A stretch of 64,000 bases of DNA from Morganella morganii (lineage in GTDB: Bacteria; Pseudomonadota; Gammaproteobacteria; Enterobacterales; Enterobacteriaceae), in assembly GCF_019242955.1 (NCBI RefSeq), contig NZ_CP066129.1, positions 2,480,001 through 2,544,000 of the forward strand, in the 5' to 3' direction. The position numbers and the translations under genes were made by a program. Positions 48,852-60,802 of the stretch are shown in pieces (the stretch's first letter is position 1; each line of letters begins with the position of its first letter). The notes beneath the pieces were generated by a model. It ran no database searches. It was not told the origin of the DNA and was given only the letters and a program-made list of their open reading frames with translations.

Positions 48852-51580
48852 TGTGCCACCTCCTGCAGATTAACCGACGCACCCGCCAGTACCGGTGAAA
48901 TACCCGGCATCCCCAACGGCAGACCGATTTGTCCGGCGGCCAGCTGTGTGCTGATACGTACCGGCAGTGTCAGCGCGCTGTCAGTCAGTTGTACCGACAG
49001 AATCTGACCTTCCGCCACATTCAGCTGCTGTGCATCCTGAGCATTCAGCATCACATAGCTTTCCGTCATACGCTCCTGAATCACCGGTGAGCGCTGTGAT
49101 AACTCTTCACTGCCGAACAGGTGATAATACGGCGCAACTGTCCAGACATTCTGCTGCGGTGCAAATGCAGCCGGGATGGTGCTGAAATAATCCATACCAC
49201 CGTCTTTTTCGCTGAACAGACGCACACCCGGATCACCGAAACGCAGATGACCACCCACTTCTGCCTGGAATTTGTTCCATGCCTGCGGTGAGTTCCAGCC
49301 CGGCGCCCAGGCAAACGGAATTTGCTGACGCGGCGCTGACGGGCTGTTGTTCCCTTCCATCGAGAAGGCAAACGCCGTGTCTTTATCCTGCGGCTGACGC
49401 TGCTCATGAACACTGACATTGGCCAGCATCGCAGTACGCCCGCTGTAACGGTGCGGCTCACGGGCCAGTTTCTGTCCGCGGATACGGAATGAGGCATCCG
49501 GTGCGGCATCTTTGATACCGGCCAGGTGCGGCATTTGTTCAATGCAGGCATCAATCACATGATCCAGCTGTGACCAGTCACGGGTATTTTCATTCAGGTC
49601 GTTGTACAGCGCGGTCAGCCAGCGCCAGCTTTCATGCATAATAATGGATTTGTCGTAGAAGGATGGCTCATAGACCTGGAAGAAGCGCTGCGCGCGGCCT
49701 TCGTGGTTGATGAGCGTACCGTCACTTTCCGCAAAACTGCTGGCGGAGAGGATCAGTGAGGCTTTATCCATGATGTCAGTGCGCTGATGATCCAGCACAA
49801 TCACATTCGCAGCGGCGTCCAGAGCACGATCAACGGCGGCTTTATCCGCATGGCGGTAAAGGTCGTTTTCCATCACCACCACGGTATCCGCACTGCCGTC
49901 TGCCAGCAGAGCCAGTGCTTTATCCAGCGGCTGTGCTTCTGTCATCGCGGCACCAAAGCTGTTGGCTTCCGCACCGACAAAGGTCAGTCCGGCGTCAATG
50001 CCTTTATCTTTCAGTGCCCAGGCTACGTTTGCCGCCGCCTGAATCAATGCATCACTGCCGGGATTGCTGCCGCTGATAATCAGCGGTTTTTTCGCACCAC
50101 TCAGTGCCTGTGCAATCATTTCCGCCTGTGCTTTCACATCAGCCGGTAAATCCGTCACTGCCGGTGCCGTGTTATCAATGATATTCGCGACGGCAAAGCC
50201 CAGACGCGCCTGATCATCCACAGGTGCGTTGTAGTGCAGCGCGGCCACATCCGCCAGACGGGTGGTATCTGCCGCCGTGACAAACAGCGGGTATTTCGCA
50301 CGCTGGCCGATATTCTGGATAGCGGCAATCTGCCAGTCCGCCACTTTCTGTGCGGCGGCCATTTCACGGGCTTTGCCCTTCACGGCCTGACGGACAGAGA
50401 GCGCCACGCGGGCAGCGGTCTGGGTCAGATCCTCCCCCAGCACCAGCACGGCATCATAGTTTTCCATCTCACGCAGTGACGGGGTATAGATACCGCCCTG
50501 CTGTAAGATTTCCAGCATCATTTCCAGGCGGTGCTGCTCACCGGCTGACAGGCCGCTGAAGAAGTTTTCCGCCCCGACCAGTTCACGCAGTGCAAAGTTG
50601 CTTTCCACGCTGGCACGCGGCGAACCGATACCGATAGTGCGTTTCGCGTGATACAGCATATCTGCCGCGGCACGTTCCGCCTGCTCCGCATTGATCGTGA
50701 GCCAGTCATCACCACGACGCTGCTGCGGCTGACGCGGACGGTCATCACGGTTGACATAACCGTAACCGAAGCGGCCTTTATCACAGAGGAAGTAATGGTT
50801 GATGGTGCCGTTATAACGGTTTTCGATACGGCGCAGTTCGCCGTAACGCTCGCCCGGGCTGATGTTACAGCCGACGCTGCACTGCTGGCAGACGCTCGGT
50901 GCAAACTGCATATCCCATTTTCGGTTATAACGTTCAGAGTGCGTTTTATCGGTAAAGACCCCGGTCGGGCAGATCTCCACCAGGTTACCGGAGAATTCAC
51001 TTTCCAGTGTGCCGCTTTCCGGACGCCCGAAGTACACGTTGTCGTGTGCGCCGTAAACCCCGAAATCCGTACCATCCGCATAATCTTTGTAGTAACGGAC
51101 ACAACGGTAACAGGCGATACAGCGGTTCATTTCATGTGCAACAAACGGCCCCAGCTCCTGATTGTGATGAGTACGTTTTGTGAAGCGGTATTTGCGCACT
51201 GAATGCCCGGTCATGACGGTCATATCCTGAAGATGGCAGTTACCGCCCTCTTCACAGACAGGACAATCGTGCGGGTGGTTGGTCATCAGCCACTCCACCA
51301 CACTTTCCCGGAACTGTCTGGCTTCTTCATCATCAATCGAGATAAAGGTGCCGTCCTGTGCCGGTGTCATACATGACATTACCAGACGACCACGGGTGTC
51401 ATCGGCATTCTGATATTGCTTTACCGCACACTGGCGGCAAGCGCCGACGCTTCCCAGCGCCGGATGCCAGCAAAAATAGGGAATATCAAGTCCGAGCGAA
51501 AGACAGGCATGCAGCAGGTTATCCGCCCCGTCGACTTCATATTCTTTGCCGTCTACATGTATTGTAGCCATAGTCAGCAT
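48848..51580 (-). CDS. nuoG: NADH-quinone oxidoreductase subunit NuoG
   Basis: 910 residues; the largest peripheral subunit, carrying several iron-sulfur clusters. The N-terminal 2Fe-2S domain has [20 protein letters not shown]. The HxxxCxxC-type 4Fe-4S site is [13 protein letters not shown]. The next is [11 protein letters not shown]. The extra N7 site, [17 protein letters not shown], is typical of enteric NuoG. The rest is a molybdopterin-oxidoreductase fold without cofactor. A second ATG three codons in (51571, [13 protein letters not shown]) fits the E. coli start better; the spacing from GGAAGC is short for the first and long for the second. Confidence 0.96.
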   Translation of the reverse strand: MLTMATIHVDGKEYEVDGADNLLHACLSLGLDIPYFCWHPALGSVGACRQCAVKQYQNADDTRGRLVMSCMTPAQDGTFISIDDEEARQFRESVVEWLMTNHPHDCPVCEEGGNCHLQDMTVMTGHSVRKYRFTKRTHHNQELGPFVAHEMNRCIACYRCVRYYKDYADGTDFGVYGAHDNVYFGRPESGTLESEFSGNLVEICPTGVFTDKTHSERYNRKWDMQFAPSVCQQCSVGCNISPGERYGELRRIENRYNGTINHYFLCDKGRFGYGYVNRDDRPRQPQQRRGDDWLTINAEQAERAAADMLYHAKRTIGIGSPRASVESNFALRELVGAENFFSGLSAGEQHRLEMMLEILQQGGIYTPSLREMENYDAVLVLGEDLTQTAARVALSVRQAVKGKAREMAAAQKVADWQIAAIQNIGQRAKYPLFVTAADTTRLADVAALHYNAPVDDQARLGFAVANIIDNTAPAVTDLPADVKAQAEMIAQALSGAKKPLIISGSNPGSDALIQAAANVAWALKDKGIDAGLTFVGAEANSFGAAMTEAQPLDKALALLADGSADTVVVMENDLYRHADKAAVDRALDAAANVIVLDHQRTDIMDKASLILSASSFAESDGTLINHEGRAQRFFQVYEPSFYDKSIIMHESWRWLTALYNDLNENTRDWSQLDHVIDACIEQMPHLAGIKDAAPDASFRIRGQKLAREPHRYSGRTAMLANVSVHEQRQPQDKDTAFAFSMEGNNSPSAPRQQIPFAWAPGWNSPQAWNKFQAEVGGHLRFGDPGVRLFSEKDGGMDYFSTIPAAFAPQQNVWTVAPYYHLFGSEELSQRSPVIQERMTESYVMLNAQDAQQLNVAEGQILSVQLTDSALTLPVRISTQLAAGQIGLPLGMPGISPVLAGASVNLQEVAQ

Positions 51581-51630
51581 GCTTCCAAAAGGCCTGCTAT
51601 GCAGGCGTTAAACGAAAAATCCGTAAGGGA

Positions 51631-52983
51631 TCACCAGCGCTGCTTCAGCAGGTTCGGCTGTATCCCGGCAATGGTCTGCACGTTGCCGTAAACCGGCTGT
51701 ACGATCCCCGCTTCAAACTCATCACGGAAATATTTGATCGCACTCTGTAACGGCTCTACCGCGCCCGGCGCGTGTGCGCAGAAGGTTTTACCCGGTCCGA
51801 GGAAACGACATAATTGCTCTAATGTCTCAATGTCTCCCGGCTGGCCTTCCCCTTTTTCTATTGCGCGCAGAATTTTCACGCTCCACGGCAATCCGTCACG
51901 GCACGGTGTACACCAGCCGCAGGATTCACGGGCAAAAAATTCTTCGAGGTTACGGGTCAGTGACACCATGTTGATTTCATTATCCACCGCCATCGCCAGC
52001 GCCGTTCCCAGACGGCTGCCTGCTTTGCCGATATGTTCGAAATCCATTGGTAAATCAAGATGATCCTGTGTCAGAAAATCCGTTCCCGCACCGCCCGGCT
52101 GCCAGGCTTTTAAGGTCAGTCCGTCACGCATACCCCCGGCGTAATCCTCCAGGATCTCGCGGGCAGTGGTGCCGAACGGCAGTTCCCAGACACCCGGATT
52201 TTTCACCCGGCCGGAAAAGCCCATCAGCTTGGTCCCGGCATCGGTGCTTTTGCCTTCACTCAGACCGATATACCACTCTTTGCCGTGCGCCAGAATCGCC
52301 GGCACGTTACACAGGGTTTCGACGTTGTTGACACAGGTCGGTTTTCCCCATACCCCGGAACTGGCCGGGAACGGCGGTTTGGAGCGCGGATTGGCGCGGC
52401 GGCCTTCCAGGGAGTTAATCAGTGCGGTTTCTTCCCCGCAGATATAACGCCCGGCACCGGTGTGCACAAACAGCTCGAAATCAAACCCGCTGCCGAGGAT
52501 ATTTTTTCCCAGCAGACCGGCGGCTTTCGCTTCTTCAATGGCGTGACGCAGGTGTTTCGCTGCCTCAATGTACTCGCCGCGCAGGAAGATATAGCCCCGG
52601 TATGCTTTCAGGGCAAAGGCACTGATCAGCATCCCTTCCACCAGCAGGTGCGGCAGTTGTTCCATCAGGAGCCGGTCTTTGTAGGTCCCCGGTTCCATTT
52701 CATCGGCGTTACACAGCAGGTAACGGATATTCATGCTCTCGTCTTTCGGCATCAGGCTCCACTTCAGACCCGTGGAGAACCCCGCACCGCCGCGGCCCTT
52801 CAGACCCGCGTCTTTGACGAGACCGGTGATCTCATCCGGTGCCATGCCTTTCAGGGCGCGTTCCGCCCCCGCATAACCGTTTTTACTGCGGTATTCATCC
52901 AGCCACACCGGCTGATGGTCATCACGCAACCGCCAGGTGAGAGGATGGGTTTCCGCAGTACGGCAAACCGTTTTCACTGTCAT
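51631..52983 (-). CDS. nuoF: NADH-quinone oxidoreductase subunit NuoF
   Basis: 450 residues. Binds NADH and FMN and carries cluster N3. The glycine-rich nucleotide site [16 protein letters not shown] lies near residue 62, the FMN region around [15 protein letters not shown], and the N3 cysteines in [11 protein letters not shown] with the distal Cys in [10 protein letters not shown]. The stop of nuoE overlaps its start by 4 bases, and 50 bases separate it from nuoG. Confidence 0.97.
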   Translation of the reverse strand: MTVKTVCRTAETHPLTWRLRDDHQPVWLDEYRSKNGYAGAERALKGMAPDEITGLVKDAGLKGRGGAGFSTGLKWSLMPKDESMNIRYLLCNADEMEPGTYKDRLLMEQLPHLLVEGMLISAFALKAYRGYIFLRGEYIEAAKHLRHAIEEAKAAGLLGKNILGSGFDFELFVHTGAGRYICGEETALINSLEGRRANPRSKPPFPASSGVWGKPTCVNNVETLCNVPAILAHGKEWYIGLSEGKSTDAGTKLMGFSGRVKNPGVWELPFGTTAREILEDYAGGMRDGLTLKAWQPGGAGTDFLTQDHLDLPMDFEHIGKAGSRLGTALAMAVDNEINMVSLTRNLEEFFARESCGWCTPCRDGLPWSVKILRAIEKGEGQPGDIETLEQLCRFLGPGKTFCAHAPGAVEPLQSAIKYFRDEFEAGIVQPVYGNVQTIAGIQPNLLKQRW

Positions 52984-53528
52984 GGATACTGCTCCAGTAA
53001 CGTTTCAATGGCTTCAGGCGTCACGTGACTGTGGGTATCTTCATCAACCATCATGGTCGGCCCTTTGTCACAGTTTCCGAGGCAGCAGGTCGGCAGCAGC
53101 GTAAAGCGGCCGTCGGCGGTTGTCTGTCCCGGCTGAATATTCAGTTTGCGCTCAAGTGCGGCCTTGATCCCCTGATAACCGGTGATGTGGCACACCACGC
53201 TGTCACAGTAACGGATCACATGACGGCCGACCGGCTGGCGGTAGATCTGGCTGTAGAATGTCGCCACACCTTCCACGTCACTTGCCGGGATACCCAGCAC
53301 ATCGCTGATGGCGTAAATCGCGCCGTCTTCCACCCAGCCACGGTGTTTCTGGACAATTTTCAGCGCTTCGATAGAGGCGGCACGCGGATCTTCATAATGG
53401 TGTTTTTCCGCTTCGATTTCGGCGCGCTCTTCGTCACTCAGCACAAAATCAGGTTGTTTTCCGGCTGGCTGCGCCGCATTCACTGCGCCTTGCAGTGCTT
53501 TTTTTGCTTCAGGGTTCAGTTCTTGCAT
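52980..53528 (-). CDS. nuoE: NADH-quinone oxidoreductase subunit NuoE
   Basis: 182 residues, thioredoxin-like subunit with the N1a 2Fe-2S cluster. The four cysteines are in YCDSVVCH and LPTCCLGNC. It has a slightly extended N-terminus ([20 protein letters not shown]) compared with the E. coli protein as I recall it. Start two bases after the nuoCD stop. Confidence 0.96.
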   Translation of the reverse strand: MQELNPEAKKALQGAVNAAQPAGKQPDFVLSDEERAEIEAEKHHYEDPRAASIEALKIVQKHRGWVEDGAIYAISDVLGIPASDVEGVATFYSQIYRQPVGRHVIRYCDSVVCHITGYQGIKAALERKLNIQPGQTTADGRFTLLPTCCLGNCDKGPTMMVDEDTHSHVTPEAIETLLEQYP

Positions 53529-53530
53529 AA

Positions 53531-55330
53531 TCAGCGATCCACATCCGACATAACGAAATCGATACTTCCGAGGTACACAATCAGGTCAGACACCAGACTG
53601 CCGCTGATCACTGACGGGATCTGCTGCAGATGGGCATAACTTGGTGTACGGATTCGGGTACGGTAACTCATGGTGCTGCCGTCACTGGTCAGGTAATAGC
53701 TGTTAATTCCTTTTGTCGCCTCAATCATCTGGAATGATTCCTGAGCCGGCATCACCGGACCCCATGACACCTGGAGGAAATGGTTAATCATGGTTTCAAT
53801 GTGCTGTAAGGTGCGCTCTTTCGGCGGCGGCGTGGTCAGCGGGTGATCCGCTTTGAACGGCCCTTCCGGCATGTTTTTCAGGCACTGTTCCAGAATGCGC
53901 AGACTCTGGCGCACTTCTTCTACTTTCAGCATCACACGGTCATAACAGTCGCCGTTGGCGGCAACAGGCACTTCAAAATCGAAATTCTCATAACCGGAGT
54001 ACGGACGCCATTTACGCACGTCAAAGTCAATCCCGGTCGCACGTAAACCGGCACCGGTTACGCCCCAGTCGAGCGCTTCTTTCGCGTTGTATGCCGCCAC
54101 GCCGACAGAACGGCCTTTGAGAATGGAGTTTTTCAGTGCGGCAGTGACATAGGATTCCAGGCGTTTCGGCATCCAGTCGAGGAAATCACGCAGCAGGCGA
54201 TCCCAGCCTTTCGGCAGATCGTGCGCCACACCGCCGATACGGAACCAGGCCGGATGCATACGGAAACCGGTAATGGCTTCCACCACATCATAAATCTTCT
54301 GGCGGTCGGTAAAGGCAAAGAAGACCGGCGTCATCGCCCCGGTATCCTGAATGAACGTACTGATATACAGCAAGTGACTGTTAATGCGGAACAGTTCTGA
54401 CAGCATCACGCGGATCACATCCACACGTGCCGGAACCTCAATCCCCGCCAGTTTTTCCACCGCCAGCACATACGGCATTTCGTTGACGCAGCCGCCGAGG
54501 TATTCGATGCGATCGGTGTACGGAATGTAGCTGTGCCATGACTGACGCTCACCCATTTTTTCCGCACCGCGATGGTGATAACCGATATCCGGCACACAGT
54601 CGACAATCTCTTCACCGTCGAGCTGCAAGATGATACGGAATGCACCGTGGGAAGACGGGTGGTTCGGGCCGAGGTTCAGGAACATAAAGTCCTCGTTCTC
54701 ATTGCCGCGTTTCATGCCCCACTCTTCCGGTTTGAAGGTCAGCGCCTCCATTTCCAGATCTTCTTTCTGTTTGGTCAGAACAAACGGATCAAATTCCGTT
54801 GCCCGCGCCGGGTAATCTTTACGCAGCGGATGCCCTTCCCAGGTCGGCGGCATCATAATGCGGCGCAGATTCGGGTGCCCGTCGATAATAATGCCGAACA
54901 TTTCCCAGGTTTCGCGCTCATACCAGTTCGCATTCGGGAACGCGGAGATCACCGTCGGCACATGCAGGTCGTTTTCACTCAGCGCCACTTTGAGCATGAT
55001 ATCGCGGTTACGCTCAATGGAAATCAGGTGATAAAACACGGAATAGTCCGCCGCAGGCAGACCTTCGCGATGGGTGCGCTGGCGCTCATCCGTCCCGTGC
55101 AGATCGAACAGCATCACATACGGTTTCGGCAGCGACTTAAGATAAAACAGTACTTCCAGAAGCTGCTCACGCTTCACCCAGACGACCGGCATCCCGGTAC
55201 GTGTCGGCTGAACCGTAAATGCGTCAGGACCGAACTTACGGCGCAGTTCCTCAATAACCGGATCATCCAGGTAATCATGAGTCTGCCACGCGGGACGCTG
55301 TGCGGTCTGCGTATTACTTTCTGTCATCAT
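53531..55330 (-). CDS. nuoC: NADH-quinone oxidoreductase fused subunit NuoCD
   Basis: 599 residues. The NuoC part (about 1-200) contains the signature [21 protein letters not shown]. The NuoD part (about 210-599) is the [NiFe]-hydrogenase-like large subunit with [28 protein letters not shown] and the C-terminal [14 protein letters not shown]. The C-D fusion is the normal state in Enterobacterales. Two tandem ATG codons exist; the first is used. Gene symbols nuoC or nuoCD are both used for it. Confidence 0.97.
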   Translation of the reverse strand: MMTESNTQTAQRPAWQTHDYLDDPVIEELRRKFGPDAFTVQPTRTGMPVVWVKREQLLEVLFYLKSLPKPYVMLFDLHGTDERQRTHREGLPAADYSVFYHLISIERNRDIMLKVALSENDLHVPTVISAFPNANWYERETWEMFGIIIDGHPNLRRIMMPPTWEGHPLRKDYPARATEFDPFVLTKQKEDLEMEALTFKPEEWGMKRGNENEDFMFLNLGPNHPSSHGAFRIILQLDGEEIVDCVPDIGYHHRGAEKMGERQSWHSYIPYTDRIEYLGGCVNEMPYVLAVEKLAGIEVPARVDVIRVMLSELFRINSHLLYISTFIQDTGAMTPVFFAFTDRQKIYDVVEAITGFRMHPAWFRIGGVAHDLPKGWDRLLRDFLDWMPKRLESYVTAALKNSILKGRSVGVAAYNAKEALDWGVTGAGLRATGIDFDVRKWRPYSGYENFDFEVPVAANGDCYDRVMLKVEEVRQSLRILEQCLKNMPEGPFKADHPLTTPPPKERTLQHIETMINHFLQVSWGPVMPAQESFQMIEATKGINSYYLTSDGSTMSYRTRIRTPSYAHLQQIPSVISGSLVSDLIVYLGSIDFVMSDVDR

Positions 55331-55405
55331 TCTTCACCACAACAGTTGTTCAGGGTTCAATGGACGCAACACATTGCAAATATTGCGCCCGGTGGCCCGA
55401 AAGCC

Positions 55406-56080
55406 TTAAATTTCGTCCGGGGAGCGCAGGTTTGTTACTGCAATCCGTTCACCGCGTTTTCGTTCTTTTTCTGACTGCATATTGGCGCGGTAAACACCCT
55501 GATCACCCACCACCCACGACAGCGGGCGGCGCTCTTTTCCGATAGATTCCTGTAACAGCATCAGCGCCTGCATATAAGCTTCAGGACGCGGCGGGCAGCC
55601 TGGGATATACACATCCACCGGAATGAATTTATCGACACCCTGTACTACGGAGTAAATGTCATACATACCACCGGAGTTGGCACAGGCGCCCATGGAGATA
55701 ACCCATTTCGGTTCCAGCATCTGGTCATACAGACGCTGAATAACCGGAGCCATTTTGGTAAAGCAGGTTCCGGCCACAACCATAAAGTCCGCCTGACGCG
55801 GCGAGGCACGCAGTACTTCCGCACCAAAACGGGCGACGTCATGTACTGCCGTGAAGGAGGTCACCATCTCTACGTAACAGCAGGAAAGACCGAAGTTAAA
55901 CGGCCACAGGGAGTTTTTACGGCCCCAGTTAACCATATCGTGTAATGCATGTTCGAGTTTCCCCATATACACGCTGCGGTGAACGTGCTGCTCAAGCGGG
56001 TCACTGACAACCTCTTGTTTTTGCAGGGGATAACGGTCATTCTCACCGTTTGGATCGATGCGGGTGAGCGTATAATCCAT
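55406..56080 (-). CDS. nuoB: NADH-quinone oxidoreductase subunit NuoB
   Basis: 224 residues from ATG 56080 ([15 protein letters not shown]), preceded by GTGAGGCACAAG; the longer frame is rejected because E. coli NuoB starts the same way. It binds the terminal cluster N2 with cysteines in [22 protein letters not shown] and [10 protein letters not shown]. Compared with the E. coli protein as I recall it, a short insertion (EHALHD) lies in the segment [16 protein letters not shown]. Confidence 0.96.
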   Translation of the reverse strand: MDYTLTRIDPNGENDRYPLQKQEVVSDPLEQHVHRSVYMGKLEHALHDMVNWGRKNSLWPFNFGLSCCYVEMVTSFTAVHDVARFGAEVLRASPRQADFMVVAGTCFTKMAPVIQRLYDQMLEPKWVISMGACANSGGMYDIYSVVQGVDKFIPVDVYIPGCPPRPEAYMQALMLLQESIGKERRPLSWVVGDQGVYRANMQSEKERKRGERIAVTNLRSPDEI

Positions 56081-56098
56081 CTTGTGCCTCACTATTGA

Positions 56099-56545
56099 CT
56101 ACGGTTGATTGTTATTGATTTTGTTCACAACGCTCGGGTGTTTTACCTCGCGGCGTGAACGTACAGGTGTCCAGTCCAGCGCGCCGATACGTGCCAGATA
56201 GAAAAGCCCTGCCAATAACACCAGAATAAAGATTGCGGCTTCGGTGAACCCTATCCAGCCTGTTTCTCTGACCGAAACAGACCAGGCAAACAGGTATAAG
56301 GCTTCAACATCGAAAATCACGAAAAACATGGCAACCAGGTAGAACTTCGCAGACATCCGCAGACGTGCGCTGCCGACCGAGTCAATACCTGATTCGTAAG
56401 GGAGATGTTTGGCGCGTGCTTTTGCACGGCCCCCGAGATAACGGGCGCCCAGCAACATAAATGCACATAACCCGAGAGCACCTAAAAGATAGATGGCAAA
56501 TGCCCAGTTATGGGCCAGAACTTCAGTGGCTGTTGACATACTCAT
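56099..56545 (-). CDS. nuoA: NADH-quinone oxidoreductase subunit NuoA
   Basis: 148 residues, three membrane helices. The conserved loop and second helix appear as [41 protein letters not shown], which contacts NuoB and NuoH. First gene of the operon; two possible ATG codons (56545, 56539), the first used. Confidence 0.96.
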   Translation of the reverse strand: MSMSTATEVLAHNWAFAIYLLGALGLCAFMLLGARYLGGRAKARAKHLPYESGIDSVGSARLRMSAKFYLVAMFFVIFDVEALYLFAWSVSVRETGWIGFTEAAIFILVLLAGLFYLARIGALDWTPVRSRREVKHPSVVNKINNNQP

Positions 56546-57140
56546 TGCTTACTCATTAAAGGTGGTGTTGCCTGCCGTACCTGCATACAGCACCACAGCG
56601 ACACACGAGAGGAACAACTTAATGGCGGATACAACACTTATCGTGATGAGAAAGCCGGTCACCCGGATTGTTCCCCGCTCTTCCAGATTTTGTTACAAAC
56701 TATCAACTTAAGATTAACCCGTCGTGCGACTTTATCGCTAAAACGTGTCAGTAAGTAACCAAATTGAAAATTAACTTTATTATATTAACGGATACATCGC
56801 TTTTACTAACCCATTATCTCAGGAAAAACCTGTCTTTCCATCGGTAAACAGGGTCAATATTTATGATCTCAATCACAGTTTGGCTGAAAATTATTTAACA
56901 AATGATTAATTCATAACCATTTATAAAAACCTGATAAATATAGTCAGGTTTTTAACAAAGTTTTATTGCAATGTAATGAGCGCTGTTAATTTTGGCAATC
57001 ACAGAACATGTGTTTTGTTAACATTGTAACAAACAAGTAAACAAAACTGCGATACGGCGCTTAAAACAACATCAAAAACCTGAACACGGCGTGATGCTGT
57101 TAACATTTATATGAGATTTCCGTACGGGGGGAGAGGATAC
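56546..57140. promoter_or_regulatory. Control region upstream of nuoA
   Basis: About 595 bases without a gene, AT-rich. A perfect 10-base-pair inverted repeat AAAAACCTGA/TCAGGTTTTT at 56925-56953 could be an attenuator or terminator in a long nuo leader. GTTAACATTGTAACA around 57017-57031 resembles an ArcA-type box on the plus strand. In E. coli nuo is controlled by ArcA, NarL and Fis, so binding sites are expected here, but I cannot fix a promoter. Confidence 0.45.
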
Positions 57141-57169
57141 AAAAAAGCCGGGGGAAATTATCCCCCGGC
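57141..57169 (-). terminator. lrhA terminator
   Basis: On the minus strand GCCGGGGGATAATTTCCCCCGGC followed by six T residues, about 55 bases beyond the lrhA stop. Confidence 0.9.
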
Positions 57170-57222
57170 GGTGTGTCTGACTGTCACAAATTATGTCTGT
57201 TCCGCGTCAGATTATCACAGCA

Positions 57223-58134
57223 TTACTCTGCTGCTTTATCATCGTCCGCCGGTGTGACGGTATACGGTGTCTTTTTGTTTTCAATAGCCTGGTACACTGT
57301 CAGCACTGACTCGCTCTGCTCGTCACTGTTACGGTATAACCAGTACTGAATTTCCGGCAGGCGCGGCAGCCCTTCGCTGACACTCAGAATGCGCAGGTCG
57401 GCATTCTGCATTTCCAGCGGACGGGCGGTGATCCCGACTTCAGCATTCACGGCTGCACGGACAGCAGAAAGTGATGCGGCTTCATAAGCAACACGCCACG
57501 GTACCCCTGCCTCATCCAGTGTTTCCGCCGCGAGATGGCGGAACGGGTTAGTTTCATCCATCACCACCAGCGGAATCGGCTCATTCGGCTGTAACTGGAA
57601 ATCAGGCGCACAGTGCCACAATACCGGTGCGGTACGCAGGGCAGTACGCGGGTGATGGGCGATACGCGCGGTGGTCAGCGCCAGATCAATTTCATGGTTA
57701 TCCAGCATACCTTCAATGTACTGGCTGCGTTTGATGCGGACATCAACGGCCATACGCGGGTATACCGAAGCAATACGGTTGAGTAAGAAAGGCAGCAGTG
57801 AGTCAACGGAATCATCGGATGCCCCGATGCGTAACTCCCCTTCTGCATCGTTGTATGCCAGTGATGCGGTGGCATCATCATTTGCACGCAGGATTTGACG
57901 GGCATAACCTAACAGTTGTAACCCGTGATCGGTCAGTAACTTGTTACGGCCATGACGCGCAAACAGTTCGCGCCCGACGAGTTGCTCGAGACGCTGCATT
58001 TGCTGACTGACGGCAGACTGAGTACGGCATACTGCCGCTGCTGCCGCCGCGAAGGTGTTCAGATCTGCGACTGCCACAAATGTCCGCAGCAGGTCGAGAT
58101 CCAAATTTAACACTGGACGGTTTGAATTTATCAT
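57223..58134 (-). CDS. lrhA: LysR-family regulator LrhA (HexA/PecT-like)
   Basis: 303 residues. The N-terminal winged helix (about 10-70) has the recognition segment [29 protein letters not shown] and the rest is the effector domain. LrhA/HexA/PecT proteins repress motility, exoenzymes and virulence traits in enterics and act on flhDC and rpoS (family knowledge). The neighbourhood lrhA-alaA-yfbR next to nuoA is the E. coli order, which secures the name. The polar tail ends DDDKAAE. Confidence 0.94.
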   Translation of the reverse strand: MINSNRPVLNLDLDLLRTFVAVADLNTFAAAAAAVCRTQSAVSQQMQRLEQLVGRELFARHGRNKLLTDHGLQLLGYARQILRANDDATASLAYNDAEGELRIGASDDSVDSLLPFLLNRIASVYPRMAVDVRIKRSQYIEGMLDNHEIDLALTTARIAHHPRTALRTAPVLWHCAPDFQLQPNEPIPLVVMDETNPFRHLAAETLDEAGVPWRVAYEAASLSAVRAAVNAEVGITARPLEMQNADLRILSVSEGLPRLPEIQYWLYRNSDEQSESVLTVYQAIENKKTPYTVTPADDDKAAE

Positions 58135-58873
58135 TGTTTTTTCTTCACTAATTTTGATTTTTAATAACTACCTGGTGTTTATTGGCATGAAAAATAGCTT
58201 AGCCAACTAAGACATTACCCTATATATCAGGGTAGAGTAAAACATAACTAACACTAACAAAAATACGTAACTGTGAGTAACTCCATTATGTAATGCAGCA
58301 TGGTAAAACAGCAGGCCTGCTATACAAACACGCAAATTTTTCGTAACTTACAGCATTGTTTTCCAAACATTGCGAAACAAGACAATTTGTAACTTATAAA
58401 AATGCATGCTGCGAATTCGTCCTGCTGCAAGATAAATCTGATTATTCTGCAAATTTAAGGTCAAATACTCTTAAAACCAGATCATGCCGTGAAATCTCAT
58501 TAGTTATACTACTAATAATTACCAGCATCATAGGTTAATATATAAGAAAAGATTATACAATTTCAACAACTGCTGACCATTTAGTAAAAACACTGTATTA
58601 CTTTACTAATTATGATCTTCCGATAGATAACTTTACAAAACTCCGTAACCACCCACACGCCAGTCACAACATCCGCATTAAGCGCAAAAATAAGAATAAT
58701 ACTCCGACATATCAATAATTAACCGGCACTCCAGATCCTTTCCAAAACAAATTCTGTTGTTTTTCACCAAAAGACGTTTACCGGCTTCAAAAGCCCTGAC
58801 GGTAAGAGTACAGTGGGTTATAACGGGTTTTGCCTGATTAAATCCAAGATTAACGCGCTAAGGTCCTGAACAG
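58135..58873. promoter_or_regulatory. Long divergent control region between lrhA and alaA
   Basis: 739 bases, AT-rich, no credible gene. Such a long gap between these genes also exists in E. coli, so it is probably a regulatory region for both. A hairpin TTACCG/CGGTAA with nested GGCTT/AAGCC at about 58779-58804 lies in the alaA leader. I cannot assign specific promoters. Confidence 0.5.
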
Positions 58874-60088
58874 ATGAATATAATAAAGAAATCCAACAAA
58901 CTCGATAATGTCTGTTACGACATTCGCGGGCCGGTGCTCAAAGAGGCTAAACGTCTCGAAGAGGAAGGCCAGAAAGTTCTCAAACTGAATATCGGTAACC
59001 CGGCGCCGTTTGGTTTTGATGCCCCGGACGAAATTCTGGTTGATGTTATCCGTAATTTACCAAGCTCCCAGGGTTACAGCGATTCAAAAGGCCTCTATTC
59101 TGCCCGTAAAGCCATTGTCCAGTTCTATCAGGAACGCGGCATGCGCGATATGACCGTGGAAGATGTCTATATCGGTAACGGTGTTTCTGAACTGATTGTG
59201 CAGTCCATGCAGGCACTGCTGAATAACGGGGATGAAATGCTGGTGCCGGCACCGGATTATCCGTTATGGACAGGTGCTGTCTCTCTTTCCGGCGGTACTG
59301 CCGTGCACTATATGTGTGACGAAGAACAGGGCTGGATGCCGGATATCGAAGACATCAAAAAGAAAATCACTCCGCGCACCCGCGGTATTGTGGTGATTAA
59401 CCCGAACAACCCGACCGGTGCTGTCTACAGTAAAGACCTGTTACAGGAGATCGTCGAAATCGCCCGTCAGAATGATCTGATCATCTTTGCTGACGAAATC
59501 TACGACAAAATTCTGTATGACGATGCTGTCCACCACTCAATTGCGGCAATGGCACCGGATCTGCTGACCGTGACTTTTAACGGCCTGTCAAAAACCTACC
59601 GTATCGCCGGTTTCCGTCAGGGCTGGATGGTGCTGAACGGACCGAAGAAACACGCCAAAGGGTATATCGAAGGGCTGGAAATGCTTGCGTCTATGCGTCT
59701 GTGCGCCAACGTGCCGATGCAGCATGCTATCCAGACCGCTATCGGCGGTTATCAGAGTATCAACGAGTTTATTCATCCCGGCGGCCGTCTGTATGAACAG
59801 CGCAACAAAGCCTGGGAACTGATTAACCAGATACCGGGCTGCTCGTGTGTCAAACCGATGGGCGCACTCTATATGTTCCCGAAATTTGATGCCAAACGCT
59901 TTAATATTCACGATGACCAGAAAATGATCCTCGACCTGCTGTTACAGGAAAAAGTGCTGCTGGTACAGGGTACTGCCTTTAACTGGCCGGAACCGAACCA
60001 TTTCCGTATCGTGACACTACCGCGTGAGGACGATCTGGAGATGGCAATTAACCGCTTCGGGCGTTTCCTCTCCCACTACCGTCAGTAA
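58874..60088 (+). CDS. alaA: Alanine transaminase AlaA
   Basis: 404 residues, fold-type I aminotransferase that makes alanine from pyruvate and glutamate (family knowledge). The PLP lysine is K240 in FNGLSKTYRIAGFRQGW. The PLP-contacting NPNNPTGAVYS and ADEIYDKILYDD motifs and the C-terminal NHFRIVTLP arginine site are present. ATG follows a GGTCCTGAACAG leader. Followed by a terminator. Confidence 0.95.
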   Translation: MNIIKKSNKLDNVCYDIRGPVLKEAKRLEEEGQKVLKLNIGNPAPFGFDAPDEILVDVIRNLPSSQGYSDSKGLYSARKAIVQFYQERGMRDMTVEDVYIGNGVSELIVQSMQALLNNGDEMLVPAPDYPLWTGAVSLSGGTAVHYMCDEEQGWMPDIEDIKKKITPRTRGIVVINPNNPTGAVYSKDLLQEIVEIARQNDLIIFADEIYDKILYDDAVHHSIAAMAPDLLTVTFNGLSKTYRIAGFRQGWMVLNGPKKHAKGYIEGLEMLASMRLCANVPMQHAIQTAIGGYQSINEFIHPGGRLYEQRNKAWELINQIPGCSCVKPMGALYMFPKFDAKRFNIHDDQKMILDLLLQEKVLLVQGTAFNWPEPNHFRIVTLPREDDLEMAINRFGRFLSHYRQ

Positions 60089-60101
60089 TCGTTTCTGCTG
60101 T

Positions 60102-60128
60102 CAACGGCTTCCCCCGGGAAGCCGTTTT
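60102..60128 (+). terminator. alaA terminator
   Basis: AACGGCTTCCC-CC-GGGAAGCCGTT followed by TTTA(T); a strong stem with a short U run, 14 bases after the stop. Confidence 0.85.
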
Positions 60129-60202
60129 TATTTACATCCCGCCCGGAACACCGCAGAATATCCGCTCTTATTATCAACAGATTGCTGTCAGGAATGTTGT
60201 CT

Positions 60203-60784
60203 ATGAGTTACTTTTTTGCCCACCTTTCCCGTCTGAAACTGATCACCCGCTGGCCGCTGATGCGCAATGTGATTCAGGAAAACGTCTCTGAGCACAGTCT
60301 CCAGGTGGCGTTTGTGGCACATGCGCTGGCCGTGATTAAAAACCGCAAATTCGGCGGTACACTCAACCCGGAAAAAATCGCCCTGCTGGCGATGTACCAT
60401 GATGCCAGCGAAGTGATCACCGGTGACCTGCCGACGCCTATCAAGTATTACAATCCGCAGATTGCGCATGAATACAAAAAAATCGAACGGATGGCACAAA
60501 AGAAACTGATTGCCATGATCCCCGAAGAATTACAGGCAGATTTTGCCCCGCTGATTGATGAAGACGCGCATTCACCGGAAGATGCAGCAATCGTCAAACA
60601 GGCAGATGCCCTGTGTGCTTATCTCAAGTGTCTGGAAGAGATTGGTGCAGGCAATACCGAGTTTCATCTGGCGAAAGCCCGGCTGGAAAAAACCCTGGAA
60701 GAACGCCGCAGCCCGGAAATGGATTATTTCCGCGACGTGTTTATTCCCGGCTTCAGTCTGTCACTGGATGAGATCAGTCAGTAA
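60203..60784 (+). CDS. yfbR: 5'-deoxynucleotidase YfbR (HD domain)
   Basis: 193 residues from ATG 60203, chosen because TCAGGA lies nine bases upstream; the ATG at 60194 is too close. It dephosphorylates deoxyribonucleoside 5'-monophosphates in a metal-dependent way (family knowledge). HD-domain metal ligands: His in [16 protein letters not shown], His-Asp in [21 protein letters not shown], and Asp in [15 protein letters not shown]. The end LSLDEISQ is the same as in E. coli. Confidence 0.94.
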   Translation: MSYFFAHLSRLKLITRWPLMRNVIQENVSEHSLQVAFVAHALAVIKNRKFGGTLNPEKIALLAMYHDASEVITGDLPTPIKYYNPQIAHEYKKIERMAQKKLIAMIPEELQADFAPLIDEDAHSPEDAAIVKQADALCAYLKCLEEIGAGNTEFHLAKARLEKTLEERRSPEMDYFRDVFIPGFSLSLDEISQ

Positions 60785-60802
60785 CGAACGGGATACTTGT
60801 TT

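Noticed and set aside
52285-53028. 247-residue open frame antisense to nuoF
   Set aside because: Shadow of a strongly conserved gene with the same codon-phase artefact.
54572-55474. 300-residue open frame antisense to nuoCD
   Set aside because: Shadow frame produced by codon bias of nuoCD on the other strand; no ribosome site and no recognisable domain.
58356-58538. 60-residue frame between lrhA and alaA
   Set aside because: No ribosome site, no family features, in a known regulatory gap.
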